From Pseudomonas linyingensis (GTDB lineage: Bacteria > Pseudomonadota > Gammaproteobacteria > Pseudomonadales > Pseudomonadaceae), in NCBI RefSeq assembly GCF_900109175.1, contig NZ_FNZE01000020.1, forward strand, positions 1 through 64,000: a stretch of DNA of 64,000 nt, written 5' to 3'. Shown here piece by piece: positions 43,744 through 51,625 of this stretch (positions within the stretch are counted from its first letter, which is position 1; every line of letters begins with the position of its first letter). A program made the translations under genes and the position numbers. The notes under the pieces were generated by a model. That model saw only the letters and a list, made by a program, of their open reading frames with translations, was not told the DNA's origin and did no database searches.

Positions 43744-44556
43744 TCAGCTCGCCGGCGGGCGACGCAGGTAGGCCAGCCAGTAGACCCCGGCGACCAGCAG
43801 CGTGCCGCCGACGATGTTGCCGGCGGTGACCACGGCCAGGTTGCGCGCCGCAGCGGCCAGCGACAGGCTGCCCTGCCCATCGAGGGCCAAGCCATAGGGC
43901 AGGAAGAACCAGTTGGCGATCGAGTGCTCGAAACCGAGACTGACGAAGGCGGTGATCGGAAACAGGATGGCCAGCAAGCGATCGGTCAGGCTGTGGCCGC
44001 CCATCGCCAGCCACATGGCCAGACACACCAGCACGTTGCACAGGATGCCGCGAGCAAAGGCGGCGCCCAGCGTCAGCTCCGTCTTGCTGCGGGCGATCCC
44101 CAGCGCCGTTTCTCCCACGGCCCCGCCAGCCAGGGTGGCGCTGTCCGCCCACAGCACCAGCAGTACCGTGCCCAGGCAGCCGATGACATTGCCCAGGTAG
44201 ACCAGCAGCCAGTTGCGCAGCAGTTCACGGCTGGTGATCAGTCGGCTGGCCCAGGCCATGGCCAGCAGGTTGTTGCCGGTGAACAGCTCGGCGCCGCCGA
44301 TCACCACCAGTACCAGGCCGAGACAGAAGCCCAGGCCGCCGAGCAGGCGGGTGATGCCGATGCCCAGTTCGCTGCCCGTCACCACCACGGTGAACAACAG
44401 CGCGCCCAGGGAAATGAACGCCCCGGCCAGCACCGCCAGCACCAGCAGGGTCAGGCTGTCGGCACGGGCCTTGGCTACGCCCATTTCCGCGACCCGCTGG
44501 GCGATCTGCTGCGGCTGGTAGGCGTCGCTGAACAGATGTCGCATGGCCATGGGCAT
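43744..44556 (-). CDS. Formate/nitrite transporter (FNT) family protein
   Basis: A 270-residue polytopic protein of the FocA/NirC family, pentameric channels for small monovalent anions. Signals are GAFISLGALLFTVV, ELFTGNNLLAMAW, YLGNVIGC, ILCNVLVCLAMW and FPITAFVSLGFEHSIANWFF, which include the family's conserved GN and EHS motifs. Which anion is moved (formate, nitrite or acetate) is not evident. The start could be any of three in-frame ATGs (44556, 44550, 44544). It converges on the NYN gene with a 1-bp gap. Confidence 0.9.
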   Translation of the reverse strand: MPMAMRHLFSDAYQPQQIAQRVAEMGVAKARADSLTLLVLAVLAGAFISLGALLFTVVVTGSELGIGITRLLGGLGFCLGLVLVVIGGAELFTGNNLLAMAWASRLITSRELLRNWLLVYLGNVIGCLGTVLLVLWADSATLAGGAVGETALGIARSKTELTLGAAFARGILCNVLVCLAMWLAMGGHSLTDRLLAILFPITAFVSLGFEHSIANWFFLPYGLALDGQGSLSLAAAARNLAVVTAGNIVGGTLLVAGVYWLAYLRRPPAS

Positions 44557-44757
44557 GCACCTTGTCGGGGAAGGGGGTATTGGGACTGTAGCTCAGCCCG
44601 TTGGCATGACGGCGGGCGGTACTTGCCGCGATGGCGTGCTTCGATTCTTTCGCTGCGGTCGACTGCGCAACTGCCAGGCGCGTCACTCAAATGCACAATC
44701 GCGCACACTTTGTAAGGTTGTAGCTTTGACATCCTGCGCGGCTGATTTAGCTTCGGT

Positions 44758-44783
44758 GGGCCGCCGGGAATAGCGGCGGTCCC
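44758..44783 (+). other. Leader hairpin upstream of the comEA-like gene
   Basis: GGGCCGCCG and CGGCGGTCCC form a 9-bp GC-rich stem with a 7-nt loop, 35 bp before the comEA-like ATG. TTGACA at 44727-44732 might be a -35 element, but no good -10 is seen. The rest of the gap 44557-44817 shows nothing further. Confidence 0.4.
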
Positions 44784-44817
44784 TTCCCATCTGAATCTGA
44801 CAAAGGAATTGTCGATC

Positions 44818-45144
44818 ATGTCGAAACTGCGTCTTTCCTCCCTGCTGTTCGCACTGCTCAGTGGTTTTTCCGTGACCACCATGGCCGCCGAAGCGCCTGC
44901 CGCACCCCAGCCGGTGGTGGTGCAGGCCCAGGCCGCCGTGCCGGTGACCCGGATCGATCTGAACAGTGCCGATGCTCAGACCCTGGCCCGCGAACTCAAT
45001 GGCATTGGCGAAGCCAAGGCCCGGGCGATCGTCGAGTACCGCGATGCCAAGGGGCCGTTCACCTCGGTGGATGAGCTGCTCGAGGTGAAGGGAATCGGTG
45101 CGGCCACGCTGGAGAAGAATCGCGAGCGTTTGAGTGTGAACTGA
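44818..45144 (+). CDS. Periplasmic ComEA-like helix-hairpin-helix protein
   Basis: A 108-residue exported protein with signal peptide MSKLRLSSLLFALLSGFSVTTMAAE and an Ala/Pro/Val-rich spacer (about 25-45). A ComEA helix-hairpin-helix DNA-binding domain follows: RIDLNSADAQTLARELNGIGEAKARAI, then YRDAKGPFTSVDELLEVKGIGAATLEKNRERL. In naturally competent bacteria such proteins bind incoming DNA in the periplasm. Short versions are widespread in Pseudomonas, where the role is untested. ATG 44818 gives the clean signal peptide. Confidence 0.9.
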   Translation: MSKLRLSSLLFALLSGFSVTTMAAEAPAAPQPVVVQAQAAVPVTRIDLNSADAQTLARELNGIGEAKARAIVEYRDAKGPFTSVDELLEVKGIGAATLEKNRERLSVN

Positions 45145-45153
45145 GTTTTCACC

Positions 45154-45197
45154 GTAAACGAAGAGGGCCGGTCATCTGACCGGCCCTCTTCGTTTAC
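45154..45197. terminator. Long bidirectional terminator between comEA-like and hemerythrin genes
   Basis: Perfect 21-bp arms starting GTAAACGAAGAGGGCCGGTC, with a 2-nt centre, lie between convergent genes. The TTCGTTTAC ends give U-rich tails both ways. Confidence 0.85.
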
Positions 45198-45211
45198 GGG
45201 GTCCGCAGCAA

Positions 45212-45661
45212 TCAGCGGAAGAACTTGCCCAGCATGCGGGCGACGAAACCGCCCTCGATGTTGCGCTTCACGAAGGAGACATAGTGTTTGTCGTCGCGCT
45301 TGATGTGGTTGGTCAACCACAGGCCGATATCGGTGCGGATCTCCCGGGCCACGCGGAAGGTATCCTCGCCCTGGACCAGACGGTCGCTGTAGGACTTGGC
45401 GCGGGCCTTGAAGGCTTCGTGGACCTGATGATGCGGCTCCAGCATCGGGTAGCCGGCCTTCTCCATCAGGCTTTCCTCGAAGGTGTTGTGCGAGATGGCG
45501 TAATCGATCAGCGACTTGATGACGTGCTCGACTTCATCCGCATTGTGCGTCTTGATAGCGTGATCGATTTCTTCCAGATATTCGAAGATGCGCTTGTGTT
45601 GCTCGTCGATGATGTCAATGCCGGTTTCGAATTCAGTAGTCCAAGTGATGACAAAGCTCAT
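45212..45661 (-). CDS. Bacteriohemerythrin (copy 1)
   Basis: A 149-residue single-domain hemerythrin binding O2 at a non-haem di-iron site. Ligand motifs are DEQHKRIFE (His22), ISHNTFEESL (His58, Glu62), HHQVHEAF (His pair) and NHIKRDDKHY (His and Asp). The start MSFVITWTTEFETGID with GAGGGATC upstream is chosen over an in-frame start at 45748. It is a close paralogue of the next gene upstream, at a rough estimate 75-80% identical, so this is a tandem duplication. P. aeruginosa has a related protein used in low-oxygen growth. Confidence 0.93.
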   Translation of the reverse strand: MSFVITWTTEFETGIDIIDEQHKRIFEYLEEIDHAIKTHNADEVEHVIKSLIDYAISHNTFEESLMEKAGYPMLEPHHQVHEAFKARAKSYSDRLVQGEDTFRVAREIRTDIGLWLTNHIKRDDKHYVSFVKRNIEGGFVARMLGKFFR

Positions 45662-46053
45662 GGCTCGATCCCTCTCGTATGAACAATGAATCTGGCTGCT
45701 GTGGTGCCCTGGATATCCGGCAGCGGGCGGACCTTTGCTGGTCGCCACGGATCAGCGGAAACTGCCTGAAGTCCCGCTCGGGCACGCACATCCTGATGGT
45801 GGTCGTGCTGGCAGGCAGCGGGTCAGCAGTACTGCGTGGCAGGCATCCGGGGTGCCCGTTTTCGCGTGGAGTGGGGTGGGGCGGCGGCAGGCCGGGGGTG
45901 GATGCGGTTCATGTAATTCGTCCTGTTATTGTTGTTTTATTGTGTTTTCTGGCTGTGGCTTTTGTTGTTTTGACTAGCAGGTGTTTCAGGGGTACGGGGG
46001 TGTTGTTTTCAGGTCTTGCTGCCTGTTGGTTCGGTGCGATGGCGCAGGGCTGA
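45662..46053. other. 392-bp gap between the tandem hemerythrin genes
   Basis: No credible gene. An open plus-strand frame (45679-46053) lacks a ribosome site and protein-like composition apart from one hydrophobic run. The half nearest copy 2 (45910-46040) is strikingly T/G-rich on the plus strand, with repeated TTGTT and TGTTTT, which looks non-coding. Promoter elements for copy 1 should lie here, but none is clear. Confidence 0.5.
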
Positions 46054-46503
46054 TCAGCCGAAGAACTTGCCCAGCATGCGCGAGACGAAGCCGCCGTCGA
46101 GGCTCTTCTTCACGTAGGGCACGTAGTGCTTGTCGTCGCGCTTGATGTGGTTGGTCAGCCACAGGCCGATGTCGGTACGCACTTCACGGGCCAGTCGGAA
46201 GTGGTCTTCGCCGCCGGCCAGACGGGTGCCATAGGCCTGGGCGCGAGCCTTGAAGGCTTCATGGACCTGATGATGGGCGTCCAGCATCGGGTAGCCGGCC
46301 TTTTCCATCAGGCTTTCTTCGAAGGTGTTGTGCGAGATGGCGTAGTCCAGCAGGGCCTTGACCACATACTCGACTTCGGCAGTCGATTGAGCCTTGATGG
46401 CATGGTCGATTTCGGTCAGGTATTCGAAAATCCGCTTGTGTTGCTCGTCGACGATATCGATGCCGGTCTCGAACTCGGGTGACCAGGAAATGACAAAGCC
46501 CAT
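46054..46503 (-). CDS. Bacteriohemerythrin (copy 2)
   Basis: A 149-residue hemerythrin with the same ligand set as copy 1 (His22, His58, Glu62, the HHxxH region and the C-terminal HIKRD). It has identical length and a nearly identical C-terminus (RMLGKFF). GAGGT precedes ATG 46503. It has its own upstream region containing a CRP/Vfr-like site at 46655. Differences from copy 1 cluster in the loop after helix 1 and after helix 3, so oxygen affinity or partners may have diverged. Confidence 0.93.
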   Translation of the reverse strand: MGFVISWSPEFETGIDIVDEQHKRIFEYLTEIDHAIKAQSTAEVEYVVKALLDYAISHNTFEESLMEKAGYPMLDAHHQVHEAFKARAQAYGTRLAGGEDHFRLAREVRTDIGLWLTNHIKRDDKHYVPYVKKSLDGGFVSRMLGKFFG

Positions 46504-46654
46504 GTAGATATACCTCGTGCAGAATATTGCATGCAGTTGCTGCGGGTGGGTCGAAAGATTCCGCGCCTTGGCTAGCGCTTGTGAATCTTTAGTAGCACGA
46601 GGCCATGCTAAAGGCCATGAGGTGTATGCGGTCTTTAGGGCGATTCGGTGTTTT

Positions 46655-46670
46655 TGTGACGTGCATCACG
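46655..46670. promoter_or_regulatory. CRP/Vfr-like binding site
   Basis: TGTGA, six bases, TCACG: one base short of the ideal TGTGA-N6-TCACA palindrome. It lies about 152 bp upstream of hemerythrin copy 2 and about 80 bp upstream of the cobalamin riboswitch, so it could serve either transcript. Confidence 0.5.
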
Positions 46671-46751
46671 TATGTAATTTTAGGCAAGTGTTCTCTTCAG
46701 GTTATGCGAAGCGTTTGACGCATTGTCCCCGACCCTCTACCCTCGCAGCCC

Positions 46752-46955
46752 TGCTTCAGGTGCCCCCCAGCCAAGGCTTGGTGGGGTGAAACAGGGAAGC
46801 CGGTGCGTGTATGAAATGTCATACACAAGGCCGGCGCTGCCCCCGCAACGGTAGGCGAGTCAAGACGTCGCTATTGGCCACTGTGCTCAGGCATGGGAAG
46901 GCGCGACTTCGGGAACTTCTGTTCCACTCGCAAGCCCGGAGACCGGCCTGTCGCA
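46752..46955 (+). ncRNA. Cobalamin riboswitch
   Basis: A complete AdoCbl-type aptamer. The 5' segment has AGGTGCC and GGGTGAAACAGGGAAGCCGGTG, followed by a variable hairpin (GTGTATGAAATGTCATACAC). CTGCCCCCGCAACGGTA, GGCCACTGTGC and the B12-box region AAGCCCGGAGACCGGCCTG (46932-46950) complete it. It precedes btuB by about 135 bp and should switch off the btuB-cob operon when cobalamin is abundant. Confidence 0.95.
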
Positions 46956-47031
46956 TCCACGGTATCGCGGAGGGCGCTACCCGTCGGGTGGGCGGCTTTC
47001 CTTGTTTATTCCGTCTGTTCGTCGTCATGTC

Positions 47032-47081
47032 CTCTGCATGCCTCCTGCAATCCTGATCGCGCGGGTGAGCGCGATGCAGAG
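47032..47081 (+). promoter_or_regulatory. Possible riboswitch expression platform before btuB
   Basis: CTCTGCAT (47032-47039) pairs with ATGCAGAG (47074-47081), enclosing an inner hairpin TCGCGC / GCGCGA. The stem ends in the GAGAGTGAG ribosome site 8 bp before the btuB ATG, so it could sequester initiation. There is no T-run, so translational control is more likely than termination. Confidence 0.5.
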
Positions 47082-47089
47082 AGTGAGCG

Positions 47090-48928
47090 ATGAGCAAAGT
47101 TGTTCTGACCCCGGCAGCCATCCTGCTGTGCGGTGTATCCCCCTTTTCCCTGGCGGCCGAAGCGCTGCCGATCGAGCCGCTGCTGGTGACCGCCAGTCGC
47201 ACCGCGCAGACCGCCAGCGAGTCGCTGGCGGCGGTGACGGTGATCGACCGCGCCGAGATCGAGCGCAGGCAGGCCGCCTCCGTGCCTGAACTGCTGCGCA
47301 GCGTGCCGGGGGTGTCGCTGGCTAACAACGGTGGCCCCGGCAAGAGCACCTCGCTGTTCCTGCGCGGTACCGAGTCCGACCACGTGCTGGTGCTGATCGA
47401 CGGCATCAAGGTCGGTTCGGCCACCAGCGGCAGCGCCGCCTTCCAGGACCTCCCGGTGGAACTGATCGAGCGCATCGAGATCGTTCGCGGCCCGCGTTCC
47501 AGTCTGTACGGTTCGGAGGCCATCGGCGGGGTGATCCAGATCTTCACCCGCAAGGACGGCGGTGCCGGCCTGCGGCCGTTCCTCTCCCTGGGTACCGGTA
47601 CCCACGACAGCCACAGCGGCAGCGCCGGACTGTCCGGTCGTGCCGGGGCGAGCTGGTTCAACCTCGGTGTCTCCGCCAGCGACACCGATGGCATCAACGT
47701 CAAGCCGCGCAGCGCCAGCGGCTACGAGGACGACAGCGACGGCTATCGCAACCTGTCCGCCTCGCTGCGCGCCGGCCATCGCTTTGCCAATGGCCTGGAG
47801 CTGGACGGCAGCTTCCTGGAGGCAAAGTCGCACAACGACTACGACTCGGTAAGCCGCCGGCGCACCGCCGGTTTTGGCGCCAACGCCGATGGCGTGCAGA
47901 AGGTCGCCGGACTGCGCGCCCGTTTCGCGCCGCTGGAGCCCTGGCAGGTGACCCTGCAGGCCGGGCGCAGCGAGGACAAGTCGGACGCCGCTCAGGACGG
48001 CGCCTTCTACTCGCGCTTCGACACCCGCCGCGACTCGCTGTCCTGGCAGAACGATGTGACCCTGGCCGCGGGCCATACCCTGGTGCTGGGCGTCGACCAC
48101 CAGCACGACGAGGTCAACGGCAGCACCGCCTACGCCGAGGATTCGCGCGACAACGACGGCTACTTCGTCCAGTACCTCGGCGGTGCTGGCCGCCATGACT
48201 GGCAACTGGCGCTGCGCCGCGACGACAACCAGCAGTTCGGCGACCACGAGACCGGCAGCCTCGCCTGGGGCTATGCGCTGAGCGATGCGCTGCGCGCCTA
48301 TGCCAGCTACGGCACGGCGTTCAAGGCGCCGACCTTCAACGAGCTGTACTTCCCCGACTACGGCAACCCCGAGCTGGATGCGGAAACCTCGCGCAGCCTG
48401 GAACTCGGCCTGCAGGGCCAGCCGGCCTGGGGCCACTGGCAGCTGGCCGCCTTCCGTACCCGCGTCGACGATCTGATCGCCTACGACGCCAGCATCGAGG
48501 CGCCGAACAACGTCGACCAGGCGCGCATCCGCGGTGTCGAGGCCGGCCTCGGCAGCCAGTGGCTGGGGTGGGACTGGAACGCCAACCTGACCCTGCAGGA
48601 GCCGGAAAGCCGCGGCGGCCGCTACAACGGCAACGAACTGGCGCGCCGCGCCCAGCAGATCCTCAATCTCGACGTCGACCGCGCCATCGGCCGTTTCAGC
48701 GTCGGCGCCAGCCTGCACGCCGAGGACCAGCGCTACGACGACCTGGCCAACCAGAGCGAACTCTCCGGCTATGCCAGCCTCGACCTGCGCGGCGAATACC
48801 GCCTCGATGACGAGTGGCGCCTACAGGCGCGGGTGACCAACCTGCTGGATGCCGACTACGAGACCGCCGCCGGCTACAACCAGCCGGGCCAGGCGGTGTA
48901 TTTCACCGTGCGCTACCAGGCGCTCTGA
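47090..48928 (+). CDS. btuB: TonB-dependent vitamin B12 outer-membrane receptor
   Basis: A 612-residue BtuB. It has a signal peptide (about 1-22) and then a TonB-box-like PLLVTASRTAQ. The plug domain has SVPELLRSVPGVSL, FLRGTESDHVLVLIDGIKV and IERIEIVRGPRSSLYGSEAIGGVIQI. A 22-strand barrel ends in YFTVRYQAL. It imports cobalamin or cobinamide across the outer membrane with TonB energy. The cobalamin riboswitch upstream confirms the substrate class. It is the first gene of a 10.8-kb operon. Confidence 0.95.
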   Translation: MSKVVLTPAAILLCGVSPFSLAAEALPIEPLLVTASRTAQTASESLAAVTVIDRAEIERRQAASVPELLRSVPGVSLANNGGPGKSTSLFLRGTESDHVLVLIDGIKVGSATSGSAAFQDLPVELIERIEIVRGPRSSLYGSEAIGGVIQIFTRKDGGAGLRPFLSLGTGTHDSHSGSAGLSGRAGASWFNLGVSASDTDGINVKPRSASGYEDDSDGYRNLSASLRAGHRFANGLELDGSFLEAKSHNDYDSVSRRRTAGFGANADGVQKVAGLRARFAPLEPWQVTLQAGRSEDKSDAAQDGAFYSRFDTRRDSLSWQNDVTLAAGHTLVLGVDHQHDEVNGSTAYAEDSRDNDGYFVQYLGGAGRHDWQLALRRDDNQQFGDHETGSLAWGYALSDALRAYASYGTAFKAPTFNELYFPDYGNPELDAETSRSLELGLQGQPAWGHWQLAAFRTRVDDLIAYDASIEAPNNVDQARIRGVEAGLGSQWLGWDWNANLTLQEPESRGGRYNGNELARRAQQILNLDVDRAIGRFSVGASLHAEDQRYDDLANQSELSGYASLDLRGEYRLDDEWRLQARVTNLLDADYETAAGYNQPGQAVYFTVRYQAL

Positions 48929-48984
48929 ACCACCGGCGCCCCGTGCGAGCGGGGCGCCGCATCCTTGCCCTCAGGAGTTCCCCC

Positions 48985-49557
48985 ATGCTCGACCTTTCCC
49001 CCCGTAGCCGCCTGGCCATCGGCATCGCCCTGGCGCTGCTGATGGCGGTGACCCGCGGTCACCACTTCAGCGACATCAACCTGCCCAGTGCCTCCTGGGC
49101 GGTATTCTTCCTCGCTGGCGCGCTGCTGCCGGCGCGCTGGGCCTTCCCGGCGCTGTTTCTCGAGGCGGTCGCCCTCGACCTCGCCGCCGTCACCTGGGGC
49201 GGCGTGAGCAACTGGTGCGTCACCCCGGCCTACTGGCTGCTGCTGCCGGCCTACGCCGCGCTGTGGTTCGGTGGCCGCCTGTACGCACGTCTGCATCGCG
49301 ACGCCTGGACTAGCCTGGGCAGCCTGCTGGCCTGCCTGCTCGCTGCCAGCTTGGTTTGCCACCTGCTGTCCAGCGGCGGCTTCTACTTCTTCTCCGGTCG
49401 CTATCCGGAGGCGAGCCTGGCCGGCTTCCTGCCGCGCATCGCCGCCTACTACCCGCAGTCGCTGCAGGCGCTGGCGCTGTATGTCGGCCTGGCCGCGCTG
49501 CTGCTGGCGGCTGCGCATGTCTTCAAGCAACTGCGTCGCGCCGAGGTGAGCCGATGA
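48985..49557 (+). CDS. btuM: Probable BtuM-type cobalamin transporter (inner membrane)
   Basis: A 190-residue protein with about six hydrophobic helices. It resembles BtuM, the ECF S-component-like cobalamin transporter of Gram-negative bacteria. The key feature is Cys78 in the sequence GGVSNWCVTPAYW, at almost the position of the cobalt-coordinating cysteine of Thiobacillus denitrificans BtuM (Cys80). Location directly between btuB and cobO under the riboswitch supports corrinoid import. No ECF ATPase genes are in the window. AGGAG precedes ATG 48985, and the stop overlaps cobO. The call rests on remembered family features, not on a search. Confidence 0.68.
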   Translation: MLDLSPRSRLAIGIALALLMAVTRGHHFSDINLPSASWAVFFLAGALLPARWAFPALFLEAVALDLAAVTWGGVSNWCVTPAYWLLLPAYAALWFGGRLYARLHRDAWTSLGSLLACLLAASLVCHLLSSGGFYFFSGRYPEASLAGFLPRIAAYYPQSLQALALYVGLAALLLAAAHVFKQLRRAEVSR

Positions 49558-50171
49558 GCGCGCCGGACGAAATCGCCCGCGACGAGCGCCACAAGGCGCG
49601 CATGCAGCGCAAGAAGGCGGTGGTCGACGCCAGGATCGCCGAGGCCAGCGCCGAGCGCGGTCTGCTGCTGGTCAACAGCGGCAACGGCAAGGGCAAGAGC
49701 AGCGCCGCCTTCGGCATGCTGGCGCGCACCCTCGGTCACGGTCTCAAGGCCGGTGTGGTGCAGTTCATCAAGGGTGCGGCGAGCACCGGCGAGGAAGCCT
49801 TCTTTCGCCGCTTCCCCGACGAGGTGCGCTATTTCGTGATGGGCGAGGGCTTCACCTGGGAGACCCAGGATCGCCAGCGCGACATCGACAAGGCCGAGCA
49901 GGCCTGGGCGGTGGCCCGCGAGCTGCTGCAGGACCCGCAGATCGCCCTGGTGGTGCTCGACGAGCTGAACATCGCCCTCAAGTACGGCTACCTCAAGCTG
50001 GACACGGTGCTGGCCGACATTGCCGCGCGCCCGCCGCTGCAACACGTGGTGGTCACTGGCCGCGGTGCGCTGCCGGGGCTGATCGAGGCGGCCGACACGG
50101 TCAGCGAGATCGGCCTGGTCAAGCACGCCTTCCAGGCCGGGGTGAAGGCGCAGCGAGGCGTGGAATTCTGA
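49554..50171 (+). CDS. cobO: Cob(I)yrinic acid a,c-diamide adenosyltransferase
   Basis: A 205-residue CobA/CobO-type corrinoid adenosyltransferase that attaches the 5'-deoxyadenosyl group to Co(I). The P-loop is NSGNGKGKSSAAFG, with VVQFIKGAASTGEEAFF, GEGFTWETQDR and VVLDELNIALKYGYL. The start overlaps the btuM stop (ATGA). A 112-bp gap with a palindromic repeat separates it from cobB. Confidence 0.95.
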   Translation: MSAPDEIARDERHKARMQRKKAVVDARIAEASAERGLLLVNSGNGKGKSSAAFGMLARTLGHGLKAGVVQFIKGAASTGEEAFFRRFPDEVRYFVMGEGFTWETQDRQRDIDKAEQAWAVARELLQDPQIALVVLDELNIALKYGYLKLDTVLADIAARPPLQHVVVTGRGALPGLIEAADTVSEIGLVKHAFQAGVKAQRGVEF

Positions 50172-50197
50172 TGCGCCTCGCAATTGCGGCGGCAGGT

Positions 50198-50211
50198 GCG
50201 AATTTATTCGC
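50198..50211. repeat. GCGAATTTATTCGC palindrome between cobO and cobB
   Basis: A 14-bp palindrome (arms GCGAAT / ATTCGC) related to the GGCGAATTCATTCGCC element at 63952-63967. It is followed by GGGT...ACCC, a further small inverted repeat. It falls in the largest gap within the cob operon. Confidence 0.55.
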
Positions 50212-50283
50212 GATAAACGGGTCACTCAAAGTAACCCGGTCGCACATGAGTGTGCGTCTGCCCTTGTGTGCCAGGAGGCTCCC

Positions 50284-51579
50284 ATGAATGCTGTTTGCCA
50301 CTGTCCAGCCCTGCTGATCGCCGCCCCGGCCTCCGGCCAGGGCAAGACCACCGTCACCGCCGCCCTGGCCCGCCACTATGTCAATCGGGGCCTGCGCGTG
50401 CGGGTGTTCAAGTGCGGCCCTGATTTTCTCGATCCAATGATCCTCGCCCGCGCCTGCGGTGCGCCGGTGGATGCGCTGGATCTGTGGCTGGTCGGCGAGG
50501 AGAAGTGCCGGCGGCGCCTGTGGCGGGCGGCCAACGAGTCCGACCTGATTCTCATCGAGGGCGTGATGGGCCTGTTCGACGGTACGCCCTCGGCCGCCGA
50601 TCTGGCGCGCCGCTTCGGCGTGCCGGTGCTGGCGGTGATCGACGGCTCGGCGATGGCGCAGACCTTCGCTGCCATCGCCCACGGCCTGGCCAGCTACCAG
50701 AGCGATCTGCCGTTCGCCGGCGTGCTGGCCAACCGGGTCGGTAGCCCCCGCCACGGCGAGATCCTCCGCGACTGCCTGCCGGCGCATCTGCACTGGTTCG
50801 GAGCGCTGCCGCGCGATGCCGCGATCGAGTTGCCCAGCCGCCATCTCGGCCTGGTGCAGGCCGCCGAGCTGGCCGATCTCGACGCCCGCCTGGATGCCGC
50901 CGCCGCCGCGCTGGCCGAGAGTGCCGTGCTGAGTCTGCCGGAGCCGGTCGAATTCGCCGCACCGGAGCCCATCGCCTATTCACCACTGCTGCAGGGCGTG
51001 CGCATCGGTGTGGCTCGCGACGCTGCCTTTGCCTTCGTCTACCCGGCCAACCTCGAGCTGCTGAGCGCACTGGGGGCCGAGCTGATATTCTTCTCGCCGC
51101 TCGACGACCACCAGCTGCCGCAGGTCGACAGCCTGTACCTGCCGGGCGGCTACCCGGAGCTGCATCTGCAGCAACTGGCCGAAAACGTGGCGATGCGCGT
51201 GGCGATCCGTGCCCATCATGCGGCCGGCAAGCCGATCCTCGCTGAGTGCGGTGGCATGCTCTACCTGCTCGATGGCCTGACCGACCTCGACGGCCAGCGT
51301 GGCGAGTTGCTCGGCCTGCTGCCGGGCGAGGCGCGGATGCAGTCCAGGCTGGTGACCCTGGCCATGCAGGAGGTCGAGCTGGACGGCGAGCGGCTGCGCG
51401 GGCACAGCTACCACCATTCGACGATGGACTGTGCGCTGGAACCCATCGCCTACGGCGAATGCCCCAACTACCGGCGCGTCCGCGAACCGCTGTATCGCAG
51501 TGGCCGGCTGACCGCCAGCTACATCCATTTTTACCTGCCCTCGGCGCCGCGCGCGGCAGCCGCGTTGCTGCGCCCGTAA
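50284..51579 (+). CDS. cobB: Cobyrinic acid a,c-diamide synthase
   Basis: A 431-residue ATP- and glutamine-dependent amidase acting on the a and c carboxylates of the corrin ring. The N-terminal P-loop is APASGQGKTTVTAALAR, with FKCGPDFLDPMI and EGVMGLFDG. The C-terminal class I amidotransferase domain has LPGGYPELH, Cys in LAECGGMLYLLDGL, and HSYHHSTMD. ATG 50284 has AGGAG upstream, and a 6-codon extension is ignored. Confidence 0.95.
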   Translation: MNAVCHCPALLIAAPASGQGKTTVTAALARHYVNRGLRVRVFKCGPDFLDPMILARACGAPVDALDLWLVGEEKCRRRLWRAANESDLILIEGVMGLFDGTPSAADLARRFGVPVLAVIDGSAMAQTFAAIAHGLASYQSDLPFAGVLANRVGSPRHGEILRDCLPAHLHWFGALPRDAAIELPSRHLGLVQAAELADLDARLDAAAAALAESAVLSLPEPVEFAAPEPIAYSPLLQGVRIGVARDAAFAFVYPANLELLSALGAELIFFSPLDDHQLPQVDSLYLPGGYPELHLQQLAENVAMRVAIRAHHAAGKPILAECGGMLYLLDGLTDLDGQRGELLGLLPGEARMQSRLVTLAMQEVELDGERLRGHSYHHSTMDCALEPIAYGECPNYRRVREPLYRSGRLTASYIHFYLPSAPRAAAALLRP

Positions 51580-51625
51580 CCCCTCTGGAGATCCTGCCGG
51601 CCCCGCGCCTGCGACCCATCCGCCA

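Noticed and set aside
45679-46053. A 124-codon plus-strand frame with one hydrophobic run between the hemerythrin genes
   Set aside because: No ribosome site, its start lies inside the leader of hemerythrin copy 1, and the hydrophobic run comes from a T/G-rich tract. I see no protein signature.
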